NCBI GenBank assembly: GCA_018714685.1
Contig: DVNC01000051.1
Coordinates: forward strand, 1-56,335
Length of the DNA: 56,335 bases
Source of the DNA: Scatocola faecipullorum
GTDB taxonomy: Bacteria > Pseudomonadota > Alphaproteobacteria > RF32 > CAG-239
Reading direction: 5' to 3'
Shown: positions 38,997-48,319 of the stretch, in pieces
Position numbering within the stretch: position 1 is the stretch's first letter
How the letters are laid out: each line of letters begins with the position of its first letter
Made by a program: the position numbers and the translations under genes
The notes under the pieces: generated by a model
Told to the model about the DNA's origin: nothing
Database searches by the model: none
What the model saw: the letters and a program-made list of their open reading frames with translations, nothing else

Positions 38997-40295
38997 ATGA
39001 AAGTAGGAATAATTGGCACCGGCTATGTAGGATTACCGACGGGCGTCGGCTTGGCGGAGTTAGGCAATCAGGTAACCTGCATTGACCGAGAACCAAGTAA
39101 GATTGAGGCTCTGCAAGCCGGAAAAATTACTCTGTATGAAGACGGTTTGGAAGAACTGTTTCACAAAAATGTTAAAGCCGGACGGATTAAATTTACCACC
39201 TCTATGAAAGAGGGCGTTTCCTCTGCGGATTTGGTTATTATAGCGGTAGGGACACCGCCGCATCCGGTGACCAAAGAAGCGGACATGAAGTACATTCATG
39301 CCGCAGCGACAGAGTTGGCCGAGCATTTGCAGGGTTATACGGTCGTGGCAACTAAATCGACGGTTCCGGTAGGGACGGGGGATGATGTAGAGGCCTTGAT
39401 ATCAAAGAAAAATCCGTTTGCCGATTTTGACGTTGTTTCTCTGCCGGAATTTTTGCGCGAGGGTTTTGCCGTGCATGACTTCTTTCATCCCGACCGGATT
39501 GTTGTCGGAGCCAATACGGAGAAGGCCAAGGCGGTTATCAAAGAGCTTTACAAGCCGTTTGAAGGCAAAACCAATATGCTGTTTGTCAAGCGTCGTTCAA
39601 GCGAAACCATCAAGTATGCATCCAACGCTTTTCTGGCGATTAAAATCCATTACATTAACGAAATGGCGAATTTTTGTGAAAAAAGCGGAGCCGATATTTC
39701 TGAAGTGGCTCAGGGAATGGGGCTTGATACGCGTATCGGCAACCGCTTTTTGAATCCGGGGCCGGGATATGGCGGGAGCTGCTTCCCGAAAGATACCATG
39801 GCGATGGCTTATATGGCACGCCAGAATGAGGTTGAGATGAGCCTGATAACAGCGGCAATCAAAGGAAATGCCGAGCGCAAAAAGCAGATGGCGGGGCGGA
39901 TATTGGATAAGGTCAAAGACGTTAAGAATCCGAAGATTGCCGTGCTTGGTTTGGCTTTTAAAGACGGAACGGATGATTGCCGCGAAAGTCCGGCAATGGA
40001 TATTGTCGGCGAATTGTTGCTGCAGGGAGCAGATATTACGGCGTATGACCCCAAAGCCATGGGGACGGCCTGCGGTTTGCTGGGAAATAAAATCAGCTAT
40101 GCCGATGATATGTATGCCTGCTTAAAAGATGCGGATGTTTTGGCGATACTTACCGAGTGGAACGAATTTAAAGCGCTTGATTTGGTACAGGCCGCACATT
40201 TGATGCGCCATAAACAAATCGTAGATTGCCGCAATCTGATAAATGCGGAACAAGCAGCTGCCAATGGTTTTGATTATCAGGGTATTGGAAAATGA
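38997..40295 (+). CDS. ugd: UDP-glucose 6-dehydrogenase
   Basis: A 432-residue NAD-dependent enzyme that oxidises UDP-glucose to UDP-glucuronate. NAD motif GTGYVGLPTG near residue 7, catalytic Cys262 in GYGGSCFPKDT, EFLREG substrate block, and the C-terminal KDGTDDCRESPAMDIV domain. Standard length. It sits directly after uxs and before the glycosyltransferase genes, consistent with supply of UDP-GlcA/UDP-xylose for a surface polysaccharide. ATG at 38997 follows GGAG. Confidence 0.95.
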   Translation: MKVGIIGTGYVGLPTGVGLAELGNQVTCIDREPSKIEALQAGKITLYEDGLEELFHKNVKAGRIKFTTSMKEGVSSADLVIIAVGTPPHPVTKEADMKYIHAAATELAEHLQGYTVVATKSTVPVGTGDDVEALISKKNPFADFDVVSLPEFLREGFAVHDFFHPDRIVVGANTEKAKAVIKELYKPFEGKTNMLFVKRRSSETIKYASNAFLAIKIHYINEMANFCEKSGADISEVAQGMGLDTRIGNRFLNPGPGYGGSCFPKDTMAMAYMARQNEVEMSLITAAIKGNAERKKQMAGRILDKVKDVKNPKIAVLGLAFKDGTDDCRESPAMDIVGELLLQGADITAYDPKAMGTACGLLGNKISYADDMYACLKDADVLAILTEWNEFKALDLVQAAHLMRHKQIVDCRNLINAEQAAANGFDYQGIGK

Positions 40296-40337
40296 ATGTA
40301 AAAATACAAGATATAATTAAGAAGAGAGTTAGCGGAA

Positions 40338-42461
40338 ATGATTAAAATAAGTGTGATTATTCCTGTATATAATGTTGAACAGTACCTGCCAAAATGTTTA
40401 GATTCTGTATTAAATCAAACGCTAAAAGATATAGAAATTATTTGTATTAATGATGAATCTCCAGATAATTGTGCTCAAATACTAGAAGAGTATCAAAAAC
40501 GAGATTCTAGAATTATAATTTTGAATCAAAAAAATAGTGGGCAAGGAAGTGCTCGTAACCGGGGCTTAGAAATAGCCAAAGGAAAATATATTCAATTCTT
40601 GGATTCAGATGATTTTTATGAACCGACTTGTTGTGAAGAAATGTATAACCTTATGGAACAACATAAGGATATTGATGTTGCTTGTTTTGATTGCAATATC
40701 ATATATGATGCATATGAAGATAAGAAAGAAATAGATGCAAATTATTTTAGAATGCATTTTACAGGTAAGACAAAAGTTAAACCCTCAATGGCTCATCAGT
40801 TAGTAGATGTAAACTGTTGGAATAAAATTTTTAGAAAATCATTCTTGGATAAATATAAACTTTATTTTCCAGAAAAATTGCATTATGAAGATGTGGGCTT
40901 TTTTTGGTTTTGGATAACCAAAGTATCATATATTTATTTTTATCAGAAAAAATTAACTAATTATTTACGTCGTAAAGGAAGTTTTTTAGGCGAAATTTAT
41001 GAAAAATCAAGTAAAACCATTTTTGACGCATTTAAAGTAAATGAATTAATATATGATGATTTAGTTAAAAATAATAAATGGCATGAATATAAATCTGTGT
41101 TTATTCAAGCATATTTGTTAAAAATTAAGTGGTTAATAAATTGCTTTTCTAAAGAACAATACCAAAACCGTAAAAAATTAATTGATATTTGCTCTGCTTT
41201 TTTGTCTCAATTTGATGTAAAAAATTTTAATCTAAATGATAATGAACTATGTTGTTATGAAAGTATTATAAACAAGAATTATTATCTTTATGATGCATAT
41301 AAGAAGTACGATATAGAAATAGTTCATCCTATCTATAATAACAGCGTAAATATCGTTTTTTCTGCAGATAAGAATTATATTCCATATTTAAGCGTTACAA
41401 TTCAATCTATTGTTAGCAATAGTACATTAGATGATAATTACGATATTGTTATTTTATATAATGAACTTTATGATTATCAAAAACGTTTTATTTTATCTAT
41501 ATGTAAAGCACATCCGAATATTTCTATTCGTTTTTTTAATATGAATAATTTTGTGCATAGATATAATTTGGATAATTTATTTACAGTTAATCATATTACG
41601 ATTTCAGCTTATTTTCGGTTATTTATCGGTAAGATCTTTTCAGAATATAAGAGAATTTTATATTTGGATTGTGATTTAGTTGTTACTCAAAATATTTCAA
41701 AATTATTTAATATTGATATTGGGATATATCCTATTGCTGCTGCATTGGATACTACCATTTCTAATTCTTTAATTACAAATGGTTTTAATCAAGGAGCATG
41801 GCGATATTTTAAAAAATATATGTATGAGAACTTAAATTTTGTTACTCAAAAAAGTTATTTTAATTCAGGAGTTATGATTATTGATATAGATAAATTTAAT
41901 GAATTGAGTTTTGATTATTTGCTTGATTTAGCAAGAAGAAATCATGAATTTTTTCATGATCAAAATGTGTTAAATGCGGCTTTTGAAAATAATTATTTCA
42001 AATTATCTAATATTTGGAATTTTCAATGGAATGTTAAATTTCATAGTGTAAATGGCAGCTACAAAACACAATTGCCATCTGATTTATTGGCTTTTTATGA
42101 AGATTATGATATTGTTCCAGCTATTATACATTATACTTCGCATGAAAAACCCTGGAAAAATCCTTATCATACTTTTGCGAATATTTGGTGGGAGTATGCT
42201 AGGAAAACGCCTTTTTATGAAATATTCCTTAAAGATTTGTATGGAAAATCAATACAATATATTCAGCCACAAATTAATTCTAGTGTTGATATGAATATCA
42301 TCCGTGATGTTGCTAATTATTCTAGAAATCGTTTTAATTATTATCGGTACAAATTTTTGTCGAAGATTACTTTTGATAAGATGCGTAAGCATTATAAGAA
42401 AAAACGCAAGGAGTTGAAATCTAAATTAAAACAGGTGCGTAAATTCCTTAAAGGGAAATAA
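40338..42461 (+). CDS. Bifunctional glycosyltransferase, GT2 plus GT8
   Basis: A 707-residue protein with two glycosyltransferase domains. GT2 (GT-A) fold at residues 4-230: IKISVIIPVYNVEQYLPKCL, DDES, and FLDSDDF (the DxD-type motif). GT8 at about 336-600: VNIVFSADKNYIPYLSVTIQ, YLDCDLVVTQN (DxD near 441), FNSGVMIIDID, and HYTSHEKPW. The two would add successive sugars. The gene is clearly more AT-rich than its neighbours, in third codon positions too, so it may be a later acquisition. Its stop overlaps the next start (TAATG). A basic C-terminal tail (KKKRKELKSKLKQVRKFLKGK) is notable. Confidence 0.9.
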   Translation: MIKISVIIPVYNVEQYLPKCLDSVLNQTLKDIEIICINDESPDNCAQILEEYQKRDSRIIILNQKNSGQGSARNRGLEIAKGKYIQFLDSDDFYEPTCCEEMYNLMEQHKDIDVACFDCNIIYDAYEDKKEIDANYFRMHFTGKTKVKPSMAHQLVDVNCWNKIFRKSFLDKYKLYFPEKLHYEDVGFFWFWITKVSYIYFYQKKLTNYLRRKGSFLGEIYEKSSKTIFDAFKVNELIYDDLVKNNKWHEYKSVFIQAYLLKIKWLINCFSKEQYQNRKKLIDICSAFLSQFDVKNFNLNDNELCCYESIINKNYYLYDAYKKYDIEIVHPIYNNSVNIVFSADKNYIPYLSVTIQSIVSNSTLDDNYDIVILYNELYDYQKRFILSICKAHPNISIRFFNMNNFVHRYNLDNLFTVNHITISAYFRLFIGKIFSEYKRILYLDCDLVVTQNISKLFNIDIGIYPIAAALDTTISNSLITNGFNQGAWRYFKKYMYENLNFVTQKSYFNSGVMIIDIDKFNELSFDYLLDLARRNHEFFHDQNVLNAAFENNYFKLSNIWNFQWNVKFHSVNGSYKTQLPSDLLAFYEDYDIVPAIIHYTSHEKPWKNPYHTFANIWWEYARKTPFYEIFLKDLYGKSIQYIQPQINSSVDMNIIRDVANYSRNRFNYYRYKFLSKITFDKMRKHYKKKRKELKSKLKQVRKFLKGK

Positions 42462-43567
42462 TGCCGATAATATCAATAATTCTGCCGGTATATAATGCCG
42501 AGAAATATTTGGGAAAATGTTTGGACAGCCTGAAAGTTCAGACGTTTCCCGATATTGAAGTTTTGTGTGTGGACGACGGTTCGCAAGACGGGAGCCGCCG
42601 GATTTGTGAAGAATATATGTTGGCCGACAAGCGGTTTAAGCTTCTGTCGCAGCCTAATTCGGGGCCGGCGGCTGCCCGCAATCTGGGGCTTCGGAATGCG
42701 GCGGGGCGTTATCTGATGTTTTGTGATGCGGATGACTGGTATCAGCCCGATATTTGCGAGAAACTGCTCAAAGCGATTACGGCAAGTCAAACGGATATTG
42801 CGATTTGCGGCTGCCGTGTGATTGATGAAAGCGAGCAGGTTCGGCCGCAGGAAGATATTGACTATTATCGGCTTTATTATTCGGGAAAACAGCAGATAAC
42901 GGGGGAATTGATTCAACGGACGAATGTTATGCTGTGGAATAAGATTTTTAAGGCTGATTTGGTTCGGCAGTATGGCATAGATTTCCCGACGGGTTATGAA
43001 TATGACGACAATTGTTTTTATTGGCAGTATATGTGTGTTGCCAAGACAGCCTGTTTTCTGGATGAGGAGCTGTATAATTATCTGCGGCGCAATGACTCGG
43101 TTATGGGGAAAGTTTATAACAGGAAAAACAAAGGCGTTTATGATTCGCTGTATTCTTTGGAGTATTTTTATGATTTTCTGCGGCGGAACAGTTTAGAAAA
43201 ACGATATAAACGGCTTTTTGTTGACATTTATCAAAATTGCTGGCGTTTTTGCACAGGTTTTCTGGATGAAAGGCAATATGCCCAAGCCTATAAGATTTTT
43301 AATCGTTTCAGGCGGATACTTCCGCCGGAGGTGTCGTCCGAGCTGAAAAAGCACTGTCGTCCGCGTTATCTTTTGAGGCTGGGAAATTTTAAGCTGGCCG
43401 AATTTATTTGTTTGAATGGGAAAGACGGTTTGACCGGATGCCGGCTGATAGATATCCGGCTAGTGTTGTTTTCAAAGCTGACCCTGTTTAATTTGAGCCT
43501 TAAAAATGATGTTTTACGGTTAAAATTCTGCGGCCTGCGCATTCTTCGTCTCAGGCAGAGAAAATAG
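42461..43567 (+). CDS. GT2 family glycosyltransferase
   Basis: A 368-residue GT2 enzyme: MPIISIILPVYNAEKYLGKC, VDDGSQDGS, FCDADDW (the metal-binding D-x-D) and the acceptor-side NKIFKADLV and YDDNCFYWQY blocks. It likely adds a sugar during polysaccharide or surface-glycan synthesis. GC content is back to the local average, unlike the preceding gene. It overlaps that gene by one base and is translationally coupled to it. Confidence 0.9.
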   Translation: MPIISIILPVYNAEKYLGKCLDSLKVQTFPDIEVLCVDDGSQDGSRRICEEYMLADKRFKLLSQPNSGPAAARNLGLRNAAGRYLMFCDADDWYQPDICEKLLKAITASQTDIAICGCRVIDESEQVRPQEDIDYYRLYYSGKQQITGELIQRTNVMLWNKIFKADLVRQYGIDFPTGYEYDDNCFYWQYMCVAKTACFLDEELYNYLRRNDSVMGKVYNRKNKGVYDSLYSLEYFYDFLRRNSLEKRYKRLFVDIYQNCWRFCTGFLDERQYAQAYKIFNRFRRILPPEVSSELKKHCRPRYLLRLGNFKLAEFICLNGKDGLTGCRLIDIRLVLFSKLTLFNLSLKNDVLRLKFCGLRILRLRQRK

Positions 43568-43661
43568 ACTTGCTTGATTCTTATGGGCGGGAAAATATTT
43601 TGTGGCATAAATAAATTATCGCGCTAATATGGCTCTGATGTTTTTGATGAAGGAATCGCTG

Positions 43662-44195
43662 ATGAGCAAAGGGATTTTATTGTTGTCGTGCTGTGCGCCC
43701 TGTTCCTGTGCGGTGGTTGAAAAACTGGCACGGGACAAGGTGCTGGCCGAAGTTGTCTTTTATAATCCGAATATCCGTCCCGAAGCGGAATATTGCAAAC
43801 GCCGTGATGAAAACAAGCGGGTTTGCGAGGCTTACGATATTCCGTTTATTGAGCTTGAATATGACAATGAGCGCTGGTGTGCTCTGACTGCGGGCTTGGA
43901 AAATGAGCCAGAGAGGGGAGCACGCTGTTCGCTTTGTTTTTATATGAGGCTGAAACGGGTGATGGAATATGCCAAAGCAAACGGTTATGACGGTGTGGCC
44001 TCTGTGTTAGGCGTTTCGCGCTATAAAAATCTGGCTCAGGTAAACCAGGCGGCAGCCAGAGCTTCCGAAGAGACGGGGGTTCCTTATGTTCAGATTGAGG
44101 GGCGGAAGGGCGGTATGCAGGAGCGCCGCAGTGCCCTGATTAAAGAGCTGAACCTGTATAATCAGGATTACTGCGGCTGCAAACCCCGGCATTAG
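43662..44195 (+). CDS. queH: Epoxyqueuosine reductase QueH
   Basis: A 177-residue iron-sulphur protein of the DUF208/QueH family, which reduces epoxyqueuosine in tRNA to queuosine. Conserved cysteines: CCAPC (residues 10-14), the CSLCF pair in the middle, and YCGC near the C-terminus. ATG at 43662 has AAGGA 7 bases upstream; longer readings are less well supported. It is not functionally linked to the glycosyltransferase genes before it. Confidence 0.9.
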   Translation: MSKGILLLSCCAPCSCAVVEKLARDKVLAEVVFYNPNIRPEAEYCKRRDENKRVCEAYDIPFIELEYDNERWCALTAGLENEPERGARCSLCFYMRLKRVMEYAKANGYDGVASVLGVSRYKNLAQVNQAAARASEETGVPYVQIEGRKGGMQERRSALIKELNLYNQDYCGCKPRH

Positions 44196-44282
44196 CGTGG
44201 TATTAATTCAGTTTAATCTTTGACTCAGGTAAGGGAAACGTGTATTTTCTGACTAATAACATTTTTTGTTTGAGGTCTGATA

Positions 44283-45080
44283 ATGAAGTTTCTGAAAAGC
44301 GTTTCCCGGCTTTTGACCATTCCGGTTTTGGGAAGGGAACGGCGCAAGAGAGCCCGTTTGGAGGTTGAAGAAGCGCTGAATGCCTTGTTTAGAACCGAAA
44401 AATATATTTATACCCGCCGTTTTGAGCAGGCGGCGGCGCTTAATTTGTCGTTGCCGCGGCAAAATTTTCATGTCATTTCTCTGGGAACCAATTGCTTTCC
44501 GCGGATGACGCTTAATTTGTGGGGGCTGAAACCCCGCAAGGCGGAAGGAGAACCGTCGATGCCGTTTGATTTGTCCGTACACCCGCTTCCGGTTGTGGTC
44601 AAATATTTGAAGAATCACTTTGAAGGATATTTTGATGCGGTTGAATTTGATGAGAAAAACGGTTATTGGGTTAATCCGTCCGACGGTATTAAGTTCATTC
44701 ATGACAAACAGAATGACAGGGATTTTTTTGTGGATCGCTACCGGAAACGGATTGCCAACCTTTGGGCGGCTTTGGACGATGACAAGCCCTGTTTGCTGGT
44801 ATGCCATGACATGGGCGGCGTTGACACGGCAAAAGTTAATGAACTGTATGATTTTATTCAAACCCGCTGCGGCCGTAAAAAGTTTAAACTCATTTTGGCG
44901 GTTTTTAACGGAACTGTCGGAAAATGCAACGAAAATATAAAAGTTTATACCGATAATTTCCCGTGTAAAAACTATTTGTATATGGATAAATTTGCAAAAT
45001 TTACCAAAGCCGGTTATCATTTTGAGGAACCGTTTGTACGTTTCTGCCGGGAAGAAGTTTTGGAAATGCTGGAGAATTGA
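44283..45080 (+). CDS. DUF1796 putative papain-like cysteine peptidase, second copy
   Basis: A 265-residue paralogue of the gene at 9356. Core: ISLGTNCFPRMTLNLWGLKP, PFDLSVHPLPVVVKYLKNHF, and CLLVCHDMGG. The cysteine in TNCFPR is the presumed nucleophile. It lacks the shared leader seen before the first copy; its upstream region has no matching blocks. It ends one base before rnhB, so the two are probably transcribed together. Substrate unknown. Confidence 0.75.
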   Translation: MKFLKSVSRLLTIPVLGRERRKRARLEVEEALNALFRTEKYIYTRRFEQAAALNLSLPRQNFHVISLGTNCFPRMTLNLWGLKPRKAEGEPSMPFDLSVHPLPVVVKYLKNHFEGYFDAVEFDEKNGYWVNPSDGIKFIHDKQNDRDFFVDRYRKRIANLWAALDDDKPCLLVCHDMGGVDTAKVNELYDFIQTRCGRKKFKLILAVFNGTVGKCNENIKVYTDNFPCKNYLYMDKFAKFTKAGYHFEEPFVRFCREEVLEMLEN

Positions 45081-45081
45081 C

Positions 45082-45729
45082 ATGCCTGATTTTGAATGGG
45101 AAGACAAATGCCGCGGCATTGTCTGCGGAATTGACGAAGCCGGTCGCGGACCGTGGGCCGGTCCGGTGGTTGCCGGAGCCGTCATTATCAAAGACCGCAA
45201 TCTGCATCCTGATTTGCTGAGCGGTTTGGATGATTCAAAAAAACTTTCAGCCAAAAAAAGAGAAAAGCTTTATAACCTGTTGTTTGAGGAAGAAAAAAAC
45301 GGCAAAGTCGAAATCGGCATCGGTGAGGCCAGCTGTGCGGAAATTGACGAATATAATATTCTGAATGCAACTTTTATGGCGATGGAACGAGCCAGAGCAG
45401 GGCTGAAGACTCCTCCGGAACTGGCTTTAGTGGACGGCAATCAGAAACCGCGCCGGTTTAACTGCGCCGCGCAGACGGTGGTTAAGGGCGATGCGAAGTC
45501 TTATTCCATTTCGGCAGCTTCAATCGTGGCAAAAGTTTATCGTGACCGCTTGATGGCGGAACTGGCACAGAAGTATCCTTATTACGGTTTTGAGAAAAAC
45601 GCCGGTTACGGAACGGCTGCGCATATTGCCAGTTTGAAGCAATACGGGGTGACGCCGCAGCACCGCAAATCATATAAGCCGATACAGGCATTTATGACGG
45701 AAAAAGGCTCTGCGGATATCAATGATTGA
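45082..45729 (+). CDS. rnhB: Ribonuclease HII
   Basis: A 215-residue RNase HII that removes RNA from RNA-DNA hybrids and single ribonucleotides from DNA. IDEAGRGPWAGP (Asp18, Glu19) and LALVDGNQKP hold the catalytic acids, followed by KGDAKSYSISAASIVAKVYRD. ATG at 45082 has GGAGAA about 6 bases upstream. Confidence 0.95.
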   Translation: MPDFEWEDKCRGIVCGIDEAGRGPWAGPVVAGAVIIKDRNLHPDLLSGLDDSKKLSAKKREKLYNLLFEEEKNGKVEIGIGEASCAEIDEYNILNATFMAMERARAGLKTPPELALVDGNQKPRRFNCAAQTVVKGDAKSYSISAASIVAKVYRDRLMAELAQKYPYYGFEKNAGYGTAAHIASLKQYGVTPQHRKSYKPIQAFMTEKGSADIND

Positions 45730-45754
45730 CAAAAAACGGGTTTATGTCTATAGT
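45726..45754 (+). promoter_or_regulatory. Promoter overlapping the end of rnhB
   Basis: TTGACA and TATAGT spaced 17 bases, overlapping the rnhB stop codon; reads into the pair of unknown genes. Confidence 0.75.
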
Positions 45755-45804
45755 GTCGGCATAAATCTATTAATTTGTTAAATTATCCTAAAACTCAAGT
45801 TATT

Positions 45805-46335
45805 ATGAAACAGGTTTTATTCAAACTGAAACGCCGGGTTGTTCTTTTTAAGGAAACGGCCCAGATGATTTTGAATCAGGCGGAATTCAGCGAGGTTAAG
45901 CCTTGGCTGGATTTGTTGTCGGCGGAAATGGGTACGGACTTTGCCGCTGAGTGGAAATTGCAGAAACTGCCGCGGAATTCGGAACAGATTTGGCTGACCG
46001 TCAGGCATTTTTTGAAAAAAGAAATCCTGCGCATCGGCAGTGCGTTACAGGTGATGTGCAAAGAGAACCGGCCGCAGGACATTCGCGATGAAGATGTTTT
46101 TATTTTTGCCGAATTGTGCAGCGAACTCGGACATTTAGCCGTTTATCTGCAGTCGCCCGAAGTCGATGAAAAGCTGACGGATGTGGCTGAGGGCTGGATA
46201 TCCTTGTTGGTGCCGCCGCGCGGCAGGGTTCGTTTTTCAAAGGAGGCGCTGTCCATTCTGTTTGCCAGTATTATGGAATTTAAGGGAATGGGCTGCGTTG
46301 AGCTTCAGAAGCATAATTATAATCCTTTAAATTAG
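45805..46335 (+). CDS. Helical protein of unknown function, first of a pair
   Basis: A 176-residue protein (MKQVLFKLKRRVVLFKETAQ...), predicted helical. No family recognised. It aligns loosely with the next gene over a stretch of about 45 residues (a DxxDxx..VxxxxxxxxxLGxLAxYxxxxxxxxxxxxAxxWxxLL pattern, written here with x for non-matching positions). There is no clear ribosome-binding site before the ATG at 45805; a strong promoter lies 50 bases upstream. It is followed by the paralogue 6 bases on and then by ccrM. Confidence 0.65.
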   Translation: MKQVLFKLKRRVVLFKETAQMILNQAEFSEVKPWLDLLSAEMGTDFAAEWKLQKLPRNSEQIWLTVRHFLKKEILRIGSALQVMCKENRPQDIRDEDVFIFAELCSELGHLAVYLQSPEVDEKLTDVAEGWISLLVPPRGRVRFSKEALSILFASIMEFKGMGCVELQKHNYNPLN

Positions 46336-46341
46336 CATATT

Positions 46342-46908
46342 ATGGATACAAAATCGGAAAAAATGAGAGCGCTTACCTGCGAGGCGACGCTTGTTTCGCT
46401 GGTTATTGAAGACATCTTTCAGGATAAAGCCGACGAGCGGACGGTAAATTTGCTCAGGCTGTTGGCCGGGCGTTCGGAAGGCGTTGTCTGGAAAGAGATT
46501 TCCCTGTCGGAGCTGAAGGCAAGATTTGCTTTTTACCGCGATTGTTTTGAAGATGAAGTTTTGGCTTTGCTGCAGGAGTTTATGAATTTTACGGCGGCAT
46601 TGGAGGCTGATGATATGACCGACGACTTTGTTATCGAAGCGGCGCCGATGTTGGTTGCCGTCGGCGGTTTGGCCAAATATATCCGCGATGAGAATCTTGA
46701 AACGGCGTTTATTCAGGCGGCTTTCTGCTGGCTTTTGCTGTGTCAGCAGGCGGTGCTTTCTCCGGAGATGTCCGTGCGGGTTATCGGAGCCCTGCAGGTT
46801 AACGGGCTGGCGCCGATAATCGTTTTCCGCGAGAGGGAAAATGATGAGGATGAGCTTTACCGGAATATGATTTTGCAGTCTCTCAAAGGCGGCGGGCTGC
46901 CGAATTAG
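46342..46908 (+). CDS. Helical protein of unknown function, second of a pair
   Basis: A 188-residue acidic, helix-rich protein (MDTKSEKMRALTCEATLVSL...). Its middle part lines up with the preceding gene around LVAVGGLAKYIRDENLE against LGHLAVYLQSPEVDE, so the two are probably paralogues. No motif was recognised. A 16-bp terminator follows. Placement upstream of ccrM with a separate terminator argues against a shared transcript with the methyltransferase. Confidence 0.65.
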   Translation: MDTKSEKMRALTCEATLVSLVIEDIFQDKADERTVNLLRLLAGRSEGVVWKEISLSELKARFAFYRDCFEDEVLALLQEFMNFTAALEADDMTDDFVIEAAPMLVAVGGLAKYIRDENLETAFIQAAFCWLLLCQQAVLSPEMSVRVIGALQVNGLAPIIVFRERENDEDELYRNMILQSLKGGGLPN

Positions 46909-46921
46909 AAAAAGTGAAAAT

Positions 46922-46958
46922 AAAAAATTGCAGGTTATCAATAGCCTGCAATTTTTTT
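46922..46958 (+). terminator. Terminator upstream of ccrM
   Basis: A 16-bp stem AAAAAATTGCAGGTTA with its complement, loop TCAA, followed by seven T. Confidence 0.85.
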
Positions 46959-47003
46959 GATTCCGAGGGGGATAAATTTTGATTCTTGTTAATAAATTTA
47001 TAA
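46959..47003 (+). promoter_or_regulatory. ccrM promoter region with GANTC sites and a CtrA-like box
   Basis: GATTC at 46959-46963 and at 46981-46985, both CcrM target sites, and TTAA-N7-ATAA at 46989-47003, close to the CtrA box TTAA-N7-TTAA. In other alphaproteobacteria ccrM is controlled by CtrA and by methylation of sites near its promoter; the arrangement here is consistent with that. Confidence 0.5.
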
Positions 47004-47065
47004 CTATCTCTCGGCCATACTGGGCTCATTGGAATAACAAACCTTAGAAAAGTGGTTGAAGTTAA

Positions 47066-48163
47066 ATGAGCAGTATCCAAACCAAAAAAGTTCTTAATAC
47101 AATCATTAATGATGACTGCATTAAAATTATGAATCAGATGGAAGAAAACTCGGTTGATTTGATTTTTGCCGATCCGCCGTATAATCTTCAGCTCGGCGAT
47201 GCTTTGACCCGCCCCGACAATACCAATGTGTCGGGGGTTTATGAAGAATGGGACAGTTTTGAATCTCTGGCCGCCTATGACAAATATACTCGGGAATGGA
47301 TGACGGCCGCCCGCCGGATACTGAAAGACGACGGCGCCATTTGGGTTATCGGTTCCTATCACAATATTTTCCGGGTCGGTTATATTCTTCAGGATTTGGG
47401 ATTTTGGATTTTGAACGACATTATCTGGAACAAGACCAATCCGATGCCGAATTTTAAGGGAACCCGTTTCACCAATGCCCATGAGACTTTGATTTGGGCG
47501 GTAAAAAATCCGAAATCAAAATATACGTTTAACTATGAAGCGATGAAAGCGCTGAATGACGATACGCAGATGCGCAGCGACTGGCAGATTTCGCTTTGCA
47601 CCGGCAAGGAACGCCTGAAAGGCGAAGACGGCAATAAGCTGCATCCGACCCAGAAGCCGGAAGCGCTGTTGTATCGCGTGATTATGGCTTCGTCCAATGT
47701 CGGCGACGTGGTGCTTGACCCGTTCTTCGGAACGGGAACGACCGGTGCGGTAGCCAAAAAGCTGGGACGTCATTTTATCGGTATTGAGCGTGATGCGACT
47801 TATGTTAAAGGCGCTCAGGAGCGGATTGACGCGGTTGAAAGAGTTGACAACGAGCTGTGTCTGGAATTCAGCGCGAAAAAGCGTCAGCCGCGTATTCCTT
47901 TCGGGGCCGTGGTCGAGCGCGGATTACTGTCTCCGGGCGATATTCTTTATGATGCAAATAAAAAACATTGTGCGGCGGTTCGTTCCGACGGAACCATCAA
48001 GAGCGAAAAAATGGAAGGCTCAATTCATCAGGTCGGCGCTGCCGCTCAGAATGCGCCGGCATGCAACGGCTGGGTTTACTGGTATTATCAGGATCAGAAA
48101 CGCGGTTTGGTTTGTATTGACGAGCTGCGTCAGGTTGTCCGGGCCGAGTTGTATCCGGAATAA
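47066..48163 (+). CDS. ccrM: Adenine-specific DNA methyltransferase CcrM (GANTC)
   Basis: A 365-residue beta-class N6-adenine methyltransferase. Motif IV DPPY (36-39), motif I DPFFGTGTTG (about 219), motif order IV before I as in CcrM, and the C-terminal CcrM-specific domain (about 280-365, with GWVYWYY). It methylates GANTC and in alphaproteobacteria it works as a cell-cycle regulator without a cognate nuclease; none was seen here. ATG at 47066; upstream site is weak. Its promoter region contains its own recognition sequence. Confidence 0.93.
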   Translation: MSSIQTKKVLNTIINDDCIKIMNQMEENSVDLIFADPPYNLQLGDALTRPDNTNVSGVYEEWDSFESLAAYDKYTREWMTAARRILKDDGAIWVIGSYHNIFRVGYILQDLGFWILNDIIWNKTNPMPNFKGTRFTNAHETLIWAVKNPKSKYTFNYEAMKALNDDTQMRSDWQISLCTGKERLKGEDGNKLHPTQKPEALLYRVIMASSNVGDVVLDPFFGTGTTGAVAKKLGRHFIGIERDATYVKGAQERIDAVERVDNELCLEFSAKKRQPRIPFGAVVERGLLSPGDILYDANKKHCAAVRSDGTIKSEKMEGSIHQVGAAAQNAPACNGWVYWYYQDQKRGLVCIDELRQVVRAELYPE

Positions 48164-48181
48164 AAGTTCTCTAAAGCGACG

Positions 48182-48212
48182 AAAAAGCCTGATCCCCAAT
48201 TCAGGCTTTTTT
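48182..48212 (+). terminator. Terminator after ccrM
   Basis: Stem AAAAAGCCTGA / TCAGGCTTTTT with loop TCCCCAAT. Confidence 0.8.
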
Positions 48213-48319
48213 CTTGTACGGCAAATAATTTCTGATTGTTGAAAAAAAAGATTGTATGCCGTCTAAAAGCAGGTTATAACTGACTTAACTTGAAAATTTG
48301 AGACAGAATTGAAGATTCA

